A stretch of DNA of 64,000 bases, from positions 62,001 through 126,000 of the forward strand of contig PHBX01000002.1 in the NCBI GenBank assembly GCA_002842045.1, given 5' to 3'. The notes beneath the pieces were generated by a model that saw only the letters and a program-made list of their open reading frames with translations, did no database searches and was not told the DNA's origin. Origin of the DNA: Chloroflexi bacterium HGW-Chloroflexi-3 (lineage in GTDB: Bacteria; Chloroflexota; Anaerolineae; Anaerolineales; Anaerolineaceae). Below, piece after piece: positions 1-8,821 of this stretch (the stretch's first letter is position 1; every line of letters starts with the position of its first letter). The position numbers and the translations under genes are program-made.

Positions 1-42
1 GGAATAAGCTTTTTGTTTTTTTATATTATAAGGAGAAATCTG

Positions 43-555
43 ATGCAGGATGACTTAGAGGTTGAAGTTGGTCCTTTATTGGTAAAACAGAATTACAAAC
101 TGGTTGTTGCCGAATCGTGCACTGGAGGATTAGTCAGCCATCGGATCACGAACGTTCCCGGTTCGTCTGATTACTACATCGGTGGTGTCTGTGCATATGC
201 TTATGAAGCCAAGCGATCTTTATTAGGTGTAAAACCAAAAACATTGAAAAAATATGGAGCTGTGAGTAGAGAAACCGTTTTAGAGATGTCAACCGGTGTC
301 AGAAAATTATTTTCAAGAGAGATTCCTTTTGAAAATTTAATTGGCATTTCTATCAGTGGAATCGCTGGTCCTGGTGGTGGCTTACCAGGAAAACCTGTTG
401 GGTTGGTCTGGATAAGTTTATCGTCAGATAAAGGTACCTGGGCATGGCAAAAGATGTTTGAAGGAAATCGAACACAGATCAAAGAACAATCATCTGATTA
501 TGCGCTGGCAATATTGTTAGATTATTTAGGTGGAAATCTTCCTCCTGAGGAATGA
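43..555 (+). CDS. pncC: CinA C-terminal domain amidase (NMN amidohydrolase)
   Basis: The 170-residue protein is a stand-alone CinA C-terminal domain, the family that deamidates nicotinamide mononucleotide to nicotinic acid mononucleotide in pyridine nucleotide recycling. The N-terminal AESCTGGL motif carries the conserved Ser/Cys region, and the family's GISGIAGPGGG loop followed by KPVGLVWI lies near residues 108-125. The open frame extends upstream to position 13, but ATG 43 has AGGAG at 31-35 with a 7-nt spacer, so I chose it. The N-terminal MoCF-like domain of full CinA is absent, which is common. The stop overlaps the next gene's upstream start (ATGA), implying co-transcription. Function is family knowledge; the enzyme class call is firm, the precise substrate less so. 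Confidence 0.9.
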   Translation: MQDDLEVEVGPLLVKQNYKLVVAESCTGGLVSHRITNVPGSSDYYIGGVCAYAYEAKRSLLGVKPKTLKKYGAVSRETVLEMSTGVRKLFSREIPFENLIGISISGIAGPGGGLPGKPVGLVWISLSSDKGTWAWQKMFEGNRTQIKEQSSDYALAILLDYLGGNLPPEE

Positions 556-1805
556 GTTTGTTTATGGAAAATCGAAAAAAGAGAATTCTAATCCTGACAG
601 CAGATGCAGGTTTTGGTCATAGGAGTGCGTCCTTAGCCATTCAATCAGCGATCGAGGATTTATATCCAGACCATTATCAAATTTCATTGGTTAATCCAAT
701 AGACCACAAAAAAGCACCCTCATTCATCAAAGACTCCCAAAGTGAATATGATAAATGGGTTCGTGATGTTCCCGAGCTTTACAAGTTTGGTTATGAATTG
801 AGTGATTCACCCATACCAGTGACAATTCTCGAATCCATACTTGTTGTATCACTATTTGAGGTCATAAATGAAATGATCGAGGAGTACGAACCTGAAATAA
901 TAATTAATACTTATCCTTTATACCAGGCTCCATTTGTTGCGGTTAAGACTTTGCATCGATTAAATATACCAATGATTACCATCGTCACAGATTTGGCAAC
1001 CGTACACCAAATCTGGTTCAACGATAAAGTGGATTGGTTAGTTGTCCCAACAGAAATCGTGCGTGACGATGCAATAGAAGCTGGTGTTAATCCTGATAAT
1101 ATATGTGTGATAGGAATTCCTGTAAACCCCAGGATTTTTCAACTGAAAGAGACAAAACAAGATCTCAGAAAAAGTCTAGGCTGGAATCCTGATCTCACCA
1201 CAATTCTGGCAGTAGGAAGTAAACGTGTTGAGCATTTTGGTGAAAATTTAGACTTATTAAATCATTCAGGATTTCCGTTTCAACTTATTGTTGTCACCGG
1301 GAAAGATCAAAAATTATACGAGGAATTAAAACTCATTGAATGGCATCACGCAATCCATCTATATGAATTTGTTGATAAAATGCCTGAATTTATGCGAGCA
1401 TCGGATCTATTAATTACCAAAGCAGGGGGATTAATCGTTACAGAAGCATTGGCTTCCGGGTTACCCATGATATTAATTGATGTTATTTCAGGACAAGAGT
1501 CCGGAAATGCAAAATTTGTCCAGGATGGAAAAGCAGGTTATTGGACAAAAAATGCAATTGAATTTTTACAGGTATTGGGACATTTATTTTTTAATGAAAA
1601 AGCAGATCTCAAACAAGCAAAAGAAAATGCACAAATCATCGGAAAACCTTCATCCGCTATGCAGATTGCAGAATTAATCATAAATCAGTTAGAAACAAGT
1701 GAATTCACCTGTTCACCCAAAGTCGATTTTATTCAAATGATTGAAGGCATATTGGTAAAAAATCAGATTCAATGGAAAAAAAACCATAATATTAATGACT
1801 TCTAA
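552..1805 (+). CDS. MGDG synthase-like glycosyltransferase (GT28 fold)
   Basis: This 417-residue protein looks like the MurG/UgtP/MGDG-synthase group, which transfers a sugar from a nucleotide sugar to diacylglycerol or a related lipid at the inner membrane face. Visible: an N-terminal ILILTADAGFGHRSA glycine/histidine loop typical of MGDG synthases, the TDLATVHQIWF stretch (usual TDxxxHxxW pattern) near residue 150, and a C-terminal donor-binding segment with LITKAGGLIVTEALASGLPMIL near residue 290. Start 552 overlaps the amidase stop as ATGA; an alternative ATG at 564 lies 13 nt after GAGG and cannot be excluded. Lipid acceptor and sugar are not readable from sequence. A role in membrane glycolipid synthesis is inferred. 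Confidence 0.8.
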   Translation: MSLFMENRKKRILILTADAGFGHRSASLAIQSAIEDLYPDHYQISLVNPIDHKKAPSFIKDSQSEYDKWVRDVPELYKFGYELSDSPIPVTILESILVVSLFEVINEMIEEYEPEIIINTYPLYQAPFVAVKTLHRLNIPMITIVTDLATVHQIWFNDKVDWLVVPTEIVRDDAIEAGVNPDNICVIGIPVNPRIFQLKETKQDLRKSLGWNPDLTTILAVGSKRVEHFGENLDLLNHSGFPFQLIVVTGKDQKLYEELKLIEWHHAIHLYEFVDKMPEFMRASDLLITKAGGLIVTEALASGLPMILIDVISGQESGNAKFVQDGKAGYWTKNAIEFLQVLGHLFFNEKADLKQAKENAQIIGKPSSAMQIAELIINQLETSEFTCSPKVDFIQMIEGILVKNQIQWKKNHNINDF

Positions 1806-1932
1806 TCTTTCTCCTATTAAACAAAAATATATGGATGATATAATTTTCGTAATTCTGATAATAGGGATATTTTTTATTAATTATAAATTTAACCCTCTAT
1901 TAATCTCAGTATGGAAAAATAGTAATAAATAA
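1795..1932 (+). CDS. possible 45-residue single-pass membrane peptide
   Basis: A short frame begins 11 nt before the end of the glycosyltransferase gene and ends 21 nt before ccmE. Its translation has a charged N-terminus with the run KQKYMDD, then a clearly hydrophobic helix (IIFVILIIGIFF) and a basic tail ending WKNSNK. There is no convincing ribosome binding site, and a frame this long can occur by chance in such AT-rich DNA. The overlap with the upstream gene would permit translational coupling. No family recognised; listed as tentative. Confidence 0.3.
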   Translation: MTSNLSPIKQKYMDDIIFVILIIGIFFINYKFNPLLISVWKNSNK

Positions 1933-1953
1933 TTTTGTTCCACTGGAGGTTTC

Positions 1954-2469
1954 ATGCAAGACTCTACATTAACATCACCTGCAAAAGGCAGTCAAAAGAA
2001 ATTTGTCTTTGGAGGAATTCTCATCATTGCTGCGATTATTTTATTAATCATAACCAACACAAGAGCAGGTGCTCAATATTTTCTTACTGTCGATGAAATC
2101 ATAGAACGCCAGGAAGAAATAACCGGCAAGGATATTCGTGTTTCTGGAGCAGTGTTAGGCGAAACGATCGAATATGACACTGAGAACCTTATCATTAAGT
2201 TTGAAGTAGCTCATGTGCCTGGTGATAACAAAGAGATTGATGCCCAGGGTGGTTTGGCTTTGGTATTACACCAGGCAGTTAACAATCCAGATGCAAATCG
2301 CATTTTTGTTGTTTACGAAGGTGTAATGCCCGATTTGTTACAAAATGAAGCCCAAGCGATTATGACCGGCAAAATTGGGGAAGATGGCATTTTTTATGCA
2401 TCTGAATTATTATTAAAATGTCCCACAAAATACGAAGAAGCAATTCCAGATCAATCAGCAAATAGCTGA
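1954..2469 (+). CDS. ccmE: cytochrome c maturation haem chaperone CcmE, CxxxY type
   Basis: CcmE binds haem covalently on the outer face of the membrane and hands it to the CcmF/H ligase. The 171-residue protein has a cytoplasmic N-terminus, one membrane anchor at about residues 17-35 (FGGILIIAAIILLIITN), then the OB-fold domain with VSGAV and the VVYEGVMPDLL motif. The haem-attachment site reads LLLKCPTKYEE: cysteine replaces the classical histidine of HxxxY. CxxxY CcmE proteins are known from archaea and some sulfate reducers. Strong SD (GGAGG) 5-9 nt before the ATG. First gene of a ten-gene ccm locus on this strand. Confidence 0.93.
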   Translation: MQDSTLTSPAKGSQKKFVFGGILIIAAIILLIITNTRAGAQYFLTVDEIIERQEEITGKDIRVSGAVLGETIEYDTENLIIKFEVAHVPGDNKEIDAQGGLALVLHQAVNNPDANRIFVVYEGVMPDLLQNEAQAIMTGKIGEDGIFYASELLLKCPTKYEEAIPDQSANS

Positions 2470-2498
2470 TAACCACCAGATTTCAAATTGGAGAAATT

Positions 2499-4568
2499 AT
2501 GCTACCAAACCTTGGATATGGCTCTTTGGTCATTACTTTAATTGTCAGTATTTATGCGATTGTATCAGCGGTAATTGGTGAAAGAAAAAATTTATATAAA
2601 TATGTTGAAAGTGCAAGATTAGCACTTTTATTAACATTTCCACTTTTGACATTAACTGTCATCAGTATTGTTATTTTGTTAGTTAATCAGAATTATGAAG
2701 TTCAATATGTTTACAATGTTACCAGCAGCACAATGCCATTATATTTGAAAGTCACAGCTTTATGGGGTGGGCAAGCTGGCTCACTAGTCTTTTGGGCATG
2801 GTTAATGGCCGCTTTTGGAACTGCTGTTACATTAAGAAAATGGGATCGAGATCTTGATCTTCTTCCCTGGGTGATCATTGTTTCATCCGTAACATTAGTC
2901 TTTTTTCTGATCATGATTATTGCATTCGAAAATCCATTTATCAGATTCTGGACACTTCCATCCGGCGGGGAACTGGTGGCGATGTTTGCTCCAGCGGGTA
3001 GTCAATTAATCCATCCATTTGATGGCAGAGGACTAAATCCATTATTGAGACATCCAGGTATGATAATTCATCCACCTATGCTTTATCTCGGATTTGTTTC
3101 ATTTGTTATCCCATATGCTTTTGGTATGGCTGCACTCATTACAGGTAGAAAAGACGATCGGTGGATCAGGTTAACCAGACGATGGACATTAGTTGCCTGG
3201 ATGTTTTTATCAATCGGACTAATTTTAGGAAGTCGCTGGGCTTATGATGTTCTTGGATGGGGTGGATATTGGGCTTGGGATCCGGTAGAAAATGCTGCTT
3301 TCATGCCATGGTTATCGGGTACAGCATTTTTGCATTCAGTCATGATTCAAGAAAAACGGGGATTATTCAAACGCTGGAACATGATCTTGGTCATATTTAC
3401 TTATTCTTTGGTCATATTCGGTACTTTTTTGACTCGGTCTGGCGTATTGTCGTCGGTGCATGCATTTGCACAAAGTGCGATAGGACCAATGTTCTTTATA
3501 TTTATTGGTTTGTCCTTTATTATTTCACTGGCATTTTTAATCAAGAGATGGGATGAACTTCGTTCAGAAGGAATAATGACCTCATTATTGTCAAGAGAAT
3601 CACTCTTTTTGATTAATAATTTATTGTTTATTGGTATTCTGGTTGTTGTATTTTGGGGAACAGTTTACCCATTGATATCAGAATTATTTACAGGACAAAA
3701 AGTTACTGTGGGACCTCCATTTTATAACAGCACCACAGGTCCTTTATTTGTAGGTTTATTGTTGTTAATGGGAATAGCTCCTTTGTCTGCCTGGGGACAT
3801 TCCACCTGGAAGACATTAGGCAAGGCATTATGGATTCCTGCAATTGGATCACTGATTTTGCTGGTAGTTTTGTTGGTTTCAGGTGTTCGTAGTATCGGTG
3901 CATTAATTGGATTAACTGTTGCTTCTCTGGCAGCATTTGTGACAATATATGAATTTTGGCGGGGGATGAAAGCCAGGCATAAGCGAAGTGGTGAGAATTA
4001 TCTGGTCGCATTATGGAAATTAACTGTTAGAAATCGAAGACGCTATGGTGGTTATGTAATCCATCTGAGTGTTGTTTTTATGGCGATTGGAATTATTGGA
4101 ATTGAGCTTTTCCAAACCGAAACGCAAGGAAGGATAGCTCCTGGTGAAAGCTTATCATTGGCTGGATACACTGTTACTTTTAAGAATCTGGCAGAATTCG
4201 ATGTGGCTGATGGGCGAAATGTAGCCAGAGCAGTTCTTTCAGTTTCCAAAAATGGTAAAGACCTCGGAGAATTGTATCCAAGACGTGATTTCTATTATGA
4301 TAGTCAACAACCAATGACAATTCCAGGTGTACGAAGTACTGTCGAAGATGATCTATATATCATTTTAGTAAACTGGGAACAGATTTCATCCATGGGAGCA
4401 ACGTTTAAAGTGTTCCATAATCCACTGATTAATTGGTTGTGGTATGGTGGATTTCTCCTGGTTGTAGGATCATTTATTGCAGCATGGCCAGATCCAGAAA
4501 AAGAGATAGAATTGGTCCCTTCAAGAATATTGAGAAAAGAGACAGGAAAATTAGTTTCGAAACCATAA
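2499..4568 (+). CDS. ccmF: haem lyase subunit CcmF
   Basis: A 689-residue polytopic membrane protein of the CcmF/CcmC/CcsA haem-handling superfamily, the ligase that joins haem to the CXXCH of apocytochromes. The tryptophan-rich WWD segment WGGYWAWDPVENAAF is present near residue 252, followed by the conserved MPWL and SGTAFLHS. About fourteen hydrophobic segments alternate with extracytoplasmic loops, and a C-terminal soluble stretch near residues 545-640 precedes the last helix (LWYGGFLLVVGSFIAAWPDPE). Length matches the family (about 640-690). Good SD (GGAG) before the ATG; 29 nt downstream of ccmE. Confidence 0.95.
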   Translation: MLPNLGYGSLVITLIVSIYAIVSAVIGERKNLYKYVESARLALLLTFPLLTLTVISIVILLVNQNYEVQYVYNVTSSTMPLYLKVTALWGGQAGSLVFWAWLMAAFGTAVTLRKWDRDLDLLPWVIIVSSVTLVFFLIMIIAFENPFIRFWTLPSGGELVAMFAPAGSQLIHPFDGRGLNPLLRHPGMIIHPPMLYLGFVSFVIPYAFGMAALITGRKDDRWIRLTRRWTLVAWMFLSIGLILGSRWAYDVLGWGGYWAWDPVENAAFMPWLSGTAFLHSVMIQEKRGLFKRWNMILVIFTYSLVIFGTFLTRSGVLSSVHAFAQSAIGPMFFIFIGLSFIISLAFLIKRWDELRSEGIMTSLLSRESLFLINNLLFIGILVVVFWGTVYPLISELFTGQKVTVGPPFYNSTTGPLFVGLLLLMGIAPLSAWGHSTWKTLGKALWIPAIGSLILLVVLLVSGVRSIGALIGLTVASLAAFVTIYEFWRGMKARHKRSGENYLVALWKLTVRNRRRYGGYVIHLSVVFMAIGIIGIELFQTETQGRIAPGESLSLAGYTVTFKNLAEFDVADGRNVARAVLSVSKNGKDLGELYPRRDFYYDSQQPMTIPGVRSTVEDDLYIILVNWEQISSMGATFKVFHNPLINWLWYGGFLLVVGSFIAAWPDPEKEIELVPSRILRKETGKLVSKP

Positions 4569-4591
4569 AGGTTGAGAAGGAAAAAAATTCA

Positions 4592-5110
4592 ATGAATTAT
4601 AAAAACAAGGCTTTTTCCAGGTATAAAATCAGACTCATCTTTTTTGTTCTAATTTTCTTACTGCTCATGATTTCGTTCAATAACGTAATCGCCCAAAATG
4701 ATTTTCCTACTGATGATCAAGTAAACGCCATAGCTAAAGAATTGTATTGTCCAGTATGTGAGAATATACCTTTAGATGTATGTCCAACACAAGCATGTGC
4801 TCAATGGAGGGCATTAATCAAAGAAAAAATGACTGCCGGTTGGACTAAAGATGAGATAAAACAATATTTTGTAGAACAATATGGTGATCGTGTATTGGCG
4901 CAACCACCAGCCAGGGGATTGAATTGGTTAGTTTATATAATGCCCCCCGTTGTTTTTGTGGGAGGTATCGTTGTTGTTTACCTTAATCTGAAGAAAATCA
5001 AAAAATCATCTGAAAAAGTAATTCAAGATTCAAACATTAATAATGATAAATATCTAAAAGAAATCGAAGAAGCTTTGAATGTTTTAAATAAAAAAGAGGA
5101 TTTATCATAG
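4592..5110 (+). CDS. ccmH: CcmH-type cytochrome c maturation thiol-oxidoreductase
   Basis: CcmH (CcmH/CycL/Ccl2 family) keeps the apocytochrome CXXCH thiols reduced for the haem ligase. The 172-residue product has an N-terminal signal/anchor (IRLIFFVLIFLLLMISF), then the family core with LYCPVCEN replacing the usual LRCPxCQN, a DVCPTQACAQWR segment, KEKMTAGWTKDEIKQYFVEQYG and PPARGLNWLVYIMPP before a second membrane helix. Four cysteines in the core instead of two is notable. The open frame extends upstream inside ccmF, but ATG 4592 with GAGAAGG at 4574-4580 restores a normal signal sequence, so I chose it. Nine nt upstream of ccmG. Confidence 0.9.
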   Translation: MNYKNKAFSRYKIRLIFFVLIFLLLMISFNNVIAQNDFPTDDQVNAIAKELYCPVCENIPLDVCPTQACAQWRALIKEKMTAGWTKDEIKQYFVEQYGDRVLAQPPARGLNWLVYIMPPVVFVGGIVVVYLNLKKIKKSSEKVIQDSNINNDKYLKEIEEALNVLNKKEDLS

Positions 5111-5118
5111 GAGTAAAT

Positions 5119-5682
5119 ATGGAAAATTCACACACTGATGAACCAAAAAATCAGAAAAAGCTTCCTCGTTGGGTAATTATTGCTGCTTTTGCGGTTTTGT
5201 TAGGATTTTTAACATTAATGGGTTGGGGACTTAGAAATGCTCAACAAGGTCCTGTTCAGGTGGGGCAAAAAGTACCAGCTTTCGAATTAACAACATTTGA
5301 TGGGGAAAAAATCAAAACAGATGATTTAATTGGAAAGGTCATCGTTGTTAATTTTTGGGCATCCTGGTGTAAACCTTGTGAGCAGGAAGCCGCAGAATTG
5401 GAAGACGCCTGGCGATACTACAAAGATTCCGGAGAAGTTGTTTTTCTTGGGGTTGACTACGTCGATACAGAAACTGAAGCAATGAGATACCTCGAAAAAT
5501 TTGAAATTACATATCCCAACGGTCCTGACCTTCGAACTGCTATTTCACAAATTTTTAGAATCAGTGGAGTACCTGAAACCTACATTATTGATAAAAACGG
5601 AAAATTAGCTTCCAGAAAAATTGGTCCATTTGTTACCATCGGTGAAATTACAAGTATGATTGATTCAGCACTAAATCAATAG
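5119..5682 (+). CDS. ccmG: membrane-anchored thiol-disulfide oxidoreductase, CcmG/ResA type
   Basis: A 187-residue thioredoxin-fold protein with one N-terminal anchor (WVIIAAFAVLLGFLTLMGW) and a periplasmic domain. The active site NFWASWCKPCEQE gives the CXXC pair near residues 90-93, and the cis-proline segment ISGVPETYIID is near residue 160. In cytochrome c biogenesis this class delivers electrons to CcmH or directly to apocytochrome cysteines. Its place between ccmH and the CcmI-like gene supports a CcmG role; sequence alone does not separate CcmG from ResA. Overlap-free, 8 nt after ccmH, with GGAG before the ATG. Confidence 0.88.
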   Translation: MENSHTDEPKNQKKLPRWVIIAAFAVLLGFLTLMGWGLRNAQQGPVQVGQKVPAFELTTFDGEKIKTDDLIGKVIVVNFWASWCKPCEQEAAELEDAWRYYKDSGEVVFLGVDYVDTETEAMRYLEKFEITYPNGPDLRTAISQIFRISGVPETYIIDKNGKLASRKIGPFVTIGEITSMIDSALNQ

Positions 5683-5694
5683 AGGAGAATAAAC

Positions 5695-6240
5695 ATGGAT
5701 ATTGGATCCATTTTTTTGTTGCTTGGAATTTTGGTTGTTGTTATATTGTTCATTTTCCAACCATTTATCGACGAACGCAGACATAAAGTATTAATTACTC
5801 AAGCCTTACCCTCTATTGAAAAAGAATTGCATGTTTCTTCCATGCTGGCTGAAAGAGATCGTATTTTACGCGCATTACAGGAACTTGATTTTGATTTTAA
5901 TTTGGGAAAAATTCCTGAAGAAGATTATCCAACTCAACGCCAATTTTTACTCCAAAAAGGTGCTGAAATCATCAAAAAACTTGATGAAATCAGTGGAGAT
6001 GAACAAAGCTCAGACCAATTACAAAGAATTGAAGCGACCCTCGGTGGGGATCAAATTGGGGTTCGCATAGATAATGAGAAAATCGAAAAAGATGTTGATA
6101 TCGAATCGATGATTGCAGCACGAAAACGGTCAAAAGAATCTAAGCCAGATGGCTTTTGTCCTAAATGTGGTAAACCAGTCTCAAAAACCGATAAATTTTG
6201 TTCAAAGTGTGGAAATACTCTTCGATTTTTAGAAAGATAA
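5695..6240 (+). CDS. CcmI-like membrane protein with C-terminal zinc ribbon
   Basis: The 181-residue protein has one N-terminal membrane helix (IFLLLGILVVVILFIFQPF), a helical cytoplasmic segment, and a C-terminal zinc ribbon made of two CxxC pairs (CPKCGKPV and CSKCG) about 13 residues apart. The helical part contains ALQELDFDFNLGKIPEEDY, the pattern seen after the first helix of CcmI-type proteins, which assist apocytochrome delivery. A related stretch recurs at the C-terminus of the next gene's product. Position inside the ccm locus supports a biogenesis role, but CcmI proteins normally carry TPR repeats, which are lacking here. The assignment is therefore contextual. Confidence 0.7.
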   Translation: MDIGSIFLLLGILVVVILFIFQPFIDERRHKVLITQALPSIEKELHVSSMLAERDRILRALQELDFDFNLGKIPEEDYPTQRQFLLQKGAEIIKKLDEISGDEQSSDQLQRIEATLGGDQIGVRIDNEKIEKDVDIESMIAARKRSKESKPDGFCPKCGKPVSKTDKFCSKCGNTLRFLER

Positions 6241-6242
6241 AC

Positions 6243-8078
6243 ATGAAAAAAGCACAATTTATATTTTTTGCATTCATTATTTTAGGATTTCTTTCTGGAT
6301 GCTCTGTTTCTCTGGCAGCGGATGTAACCCCTCCTCCTAATTTAGTACAACAAGATCCAATGCCGATATCTCCAACGATAGTGCCATCGATTGTTTTGCC
6401 AATGATGGAACCTGATATTCAAAATGGGGCAGTCATCTACGGGCAAAAATGTGTTGCCTGTCATGGAGAAACGGGTATGGGAGATGGAGCCCAGAGCAAC
6501 CAATTGCCTAATCCAGTTACTCCTATTGGGGATATTAAAATTGCCAGAGATGCAAAACCGATTGATTGGTACAAAGTAATTACGATAGGTAATTTTGAGC
6601 GATTTATGCCTGGATTTCAAAGTCTGAGTGATCGAGAAAGATGGGATGTGACTGCATATGCGCTCACATTATCATTTTCTGAAGATATGATATCGGATGG
6701 CAAAGTTATTTTTACCGAAAAATGTGTTGAGTGCCACACCGAAGAAAATTTACCGCTGCAAAACGCAAGTGCTATGGCTGAAAAGTCGTTATCTGAAATT
6801 TTGTATGTCATTACCACAGGCATCGATACTGAAATGCACTCATTTTCTGATATATTATCAGGTGAGGATCAATTGGCAGTTGCCAGTTATGTTCGTTATT
6901 TGGGTTTCACAGAAAACAATGATTTGAGAGAAGAATCAGAAATAGAAAACACGGAGACCTTGGAACCGGTAAAAGAGACAACCTCATCTGTTGAACACAC
7001 GAATTTTTCAATTATTGGTAAATTGTTTAATTTGGAAACTGCCTCTCAAGGTTTAATAGTTACCCTTTCTGGATATGATGGAATGGATATGATCTTTCAA
7101 ATTGAAGCACCCGTAACTGAAGATGGTTCATTCAAATTTGAGGAATTAGAAAATGTTTCAGGGAGAATTTATCAAGCGTCGTTAGTCATTGATGGAATTC
7201 AGCATACCTCTGAGGTATTACATGAACCGGTTATGGATGCTCAAGGGTATGTAAATTTACCCATTGTTATTAAGAAGACATCCGTTGATTCAACTGCCCT
7301 TTATGCAGAGCGAATGCACGTCTTTTTTGATTTTATCGCTGAAAATACCATACAAGTTGTTGAAATGTATGTAATTCAAAATCCAACGGATACCGTGATT
7401 GTGCCTTTAGATACTGAAACACCAGTTGTGCAATTTAGATTACCTGAAGGAGCTCAGAATTTACAATTCGAAGGTGGATTACTCGGAAGGGAATTTATCC
7501 AAATAGAAAATGGATTTGGATCGATGCAATCGTTTGGGGCAAATTCTTCTGTCCAGATTTTATTCGCTTTTGAACTTCCTTATGAAAAATCCTTAGATTT
7601 GGATATTCAACTACCGTTACTCGTAAATGCATCCATTTTCATGTTACCTTCCGATACAGTAAAATTTTCAAGCGACCAATTGGTGTTTTCAGGGGAAAGA
7701 GATATTCAAGGGATGAAAATCCAAACATATTCAGGTGGGGTCATGGACGCTGAAAGCTCGATAAAAATGAACTTGTCCGGGAAAGTGAAGGACAATGTTT
7801 CGATTGTTCAAAGCGGGAATACTACCAGCTTGATTATCGGTGGTTCTGTATTATTGATCGCTATTTTCAGCGCGGTTTTCTACCTGAGAAAGAAAATGAA
7901 AATAATTGAAGATGTCGATGATATGGAGTCTGAAGGAGAAGATTTGGATAGTCTTTTGGATGCAGTTATTGCTTTGGACGATGCTTTTCAGTCGGGTGAG
8001 ATCCCTGAAAATGCTTATTACAATCGAAGGAATGAACTCACCAAGTTGATCAAAATGAAACAAAACACAGAGGAATAA
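6243..8078 (+). CDS. di-haem cytochrome c lipoprotein with C-terminal membrane helix
   Basis: The product (611 residues from ATG 6243) starts with a lipoprotein signal ending LSGC, then a first cytochrome c domain with CVACH (about residue 72) and a second with CVECH (about residue 163). Possible distal Met ligands are in RFMPGFQ and EMHSF. A beta-rich extracellular region of about 330 residues follows, then a membrane helix (LIIGGSVLLIAIFSAVFYL) and an acidic cytoplasmic tail ending with a CcmI-like LDDAFQSGEIPENAY motif. The frame opens earlier at 6198, but the lipobox decides the start. It is the only c-type cytochrome in the window and a plausible client of the flanking ccm genes; redox partner unknown. 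Confidence 0.85.
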   Translation: MKKAQFIFFAFIILGFLSGCSVSLAADVTPPPNLVQQDPMPISPTIVPSIVLPMMEPDIQNGAVIYGQKCVACHGETGMGDGAQSNQLPNPVTPIGDIKIARDAKPIDWYKVITIGNFERFMPGFQSLSDRERWDVTAYALTLSFSEDMISDGKVIFTEKCVECHTEENLPLQNASAMAEKSLSEILYVITTGIDTEMHSFSDILSGEDQLAVASYVRYLGFTENNDLREESEIENTETLEPVKETTSSVEHTNFSIIGKLFNLETASQGLIVTLSGYDGMDMIFQIEAPVTEDGSFKFEELENVSGRIYQASLVIDGIQHTSEVLHEPVMDAQGYVNLPIVIKKTSVDSTALYAERMHVFFDFIAENTIQVVEMYVIQNPTDTVIVPLDTETPVVQFRLPEGAQNLQFEGGLLGREFIQIENGFGSMQSFGANSSVQILFAFELPYEKSLDLDIQLPLLVNASIFMLPSDTVKFSSDQLVFSGERDIQGMKIQTYSGGVMDAESSIKMNLSGKVKDNVSIVQSGNTTSLIIGGSVLLIAIFSAVFYLRKKMKIIEDVDDMESEGEDLDSLLDAVIALDDAFQSGEIPENAYYNRRNELTKLIKMKQNTEE

Positions 8079-8080
8079 TC

Positions 8081-8821
8081 GTGATAACTATCATTGAGGT
8101 GCGGAATTTAATTAAGCGTTTTGGACATAAACAGGTCTTACGAAAATTAAATTTCTCCGTTCAACAAGGTGAGTTTGTTGCATTATTGGGGTCAAATGGT
8201 GCTGGAAAAACAACTTTATTACGAACACTTTCTTCTCTGTCAAAACCAAATTATGGCGAAATTCAAATTGCAGGTTATTACTTACCTGGACAGTCAGCTC
8301 AGGTAAGAAAAAAATTAGGTGTCGTCTCCCACCTTCCACTTCTATATGGAGATTTAAATGCAGAAGAGAATCTGAAATTTTATGGAAGATTATATGGTTT
8401 ATCCGATTTCCAAAACCACATAGAAGAAATATTACAACTTGTTGGATTATTGAAAAGAAAAAAGGACTTGGTACGTACGTTTTCCAGAGGTATGCAGCAA
8501 AGATTAGCGATTGGGAGAGCGATTATTCATGATCCTGAGGTGTTGTTATTGGATGAGCCACATACAGGCTTAGATCAGGATGCAGCCAATATGCTGGATA
8601 CACTGCTTCAGGAAATAGCTTCGCGAGGGAGAACGGTGGTTATGACATCGCATGATTTTCCCCGGGTAGCGAATTTAGCGACAAGATTTGATGTTCTTTA
8701 TAAAGGAATAATCCATTCATCAAAATTTGCTAAAGATCTTCCACAACATGGTTTATTAGCATATTACCAATCCATTGTTGATGAAATTGATGCTGGAGGG
8801 GAAAATCAAGATGCAGCCTAA
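8081..8821 (+). CDS. ccmA: haem exporter ABC ATPase CcmA
   Basis: A 246-residue ABC ATPase: Walker A GSNGAGKTT near residue 38, signature FSRGMQQRLAIGRA near residue 134, Walker B VLLLDEPH near residue 155 and switch His in TSHDF. CcmA works with CcmB, CcmC and CcmD to release haem-loaded CcmE. The start is GTG at 8081, with GAGGA at 8070-8074 at good spacing and only 2 nt after the previous stop. The 3' end overlaps ccmB by 11 nt. Without its neighbours it could be any Nod/DrrA-type exporter ATPase; context makes CcmA very likely. Confidence 0.9.
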   Translation: MITIIEVRNLIKRFGHKQVLRKLNFSVQQGEFVALLGSNGAGKTTLLRTLSSLSKPNYGEIQIAGYYLPGQSAQVRKKLGVVSHLPLLYGDLNAEENLKFYGRLYGLSDFQNHIEEILQLVGLLKRKKDLVRTFSRGMQQRLAIGRAIIHDPEVLLLDEPHTGLDQDAANMLDTLLQEIASRGRTVVMTSHDFPRVANLATRFDVLYKGIIHSSKFAKDLPQHGLLAYYQSIVDEIDAGGENQDAA

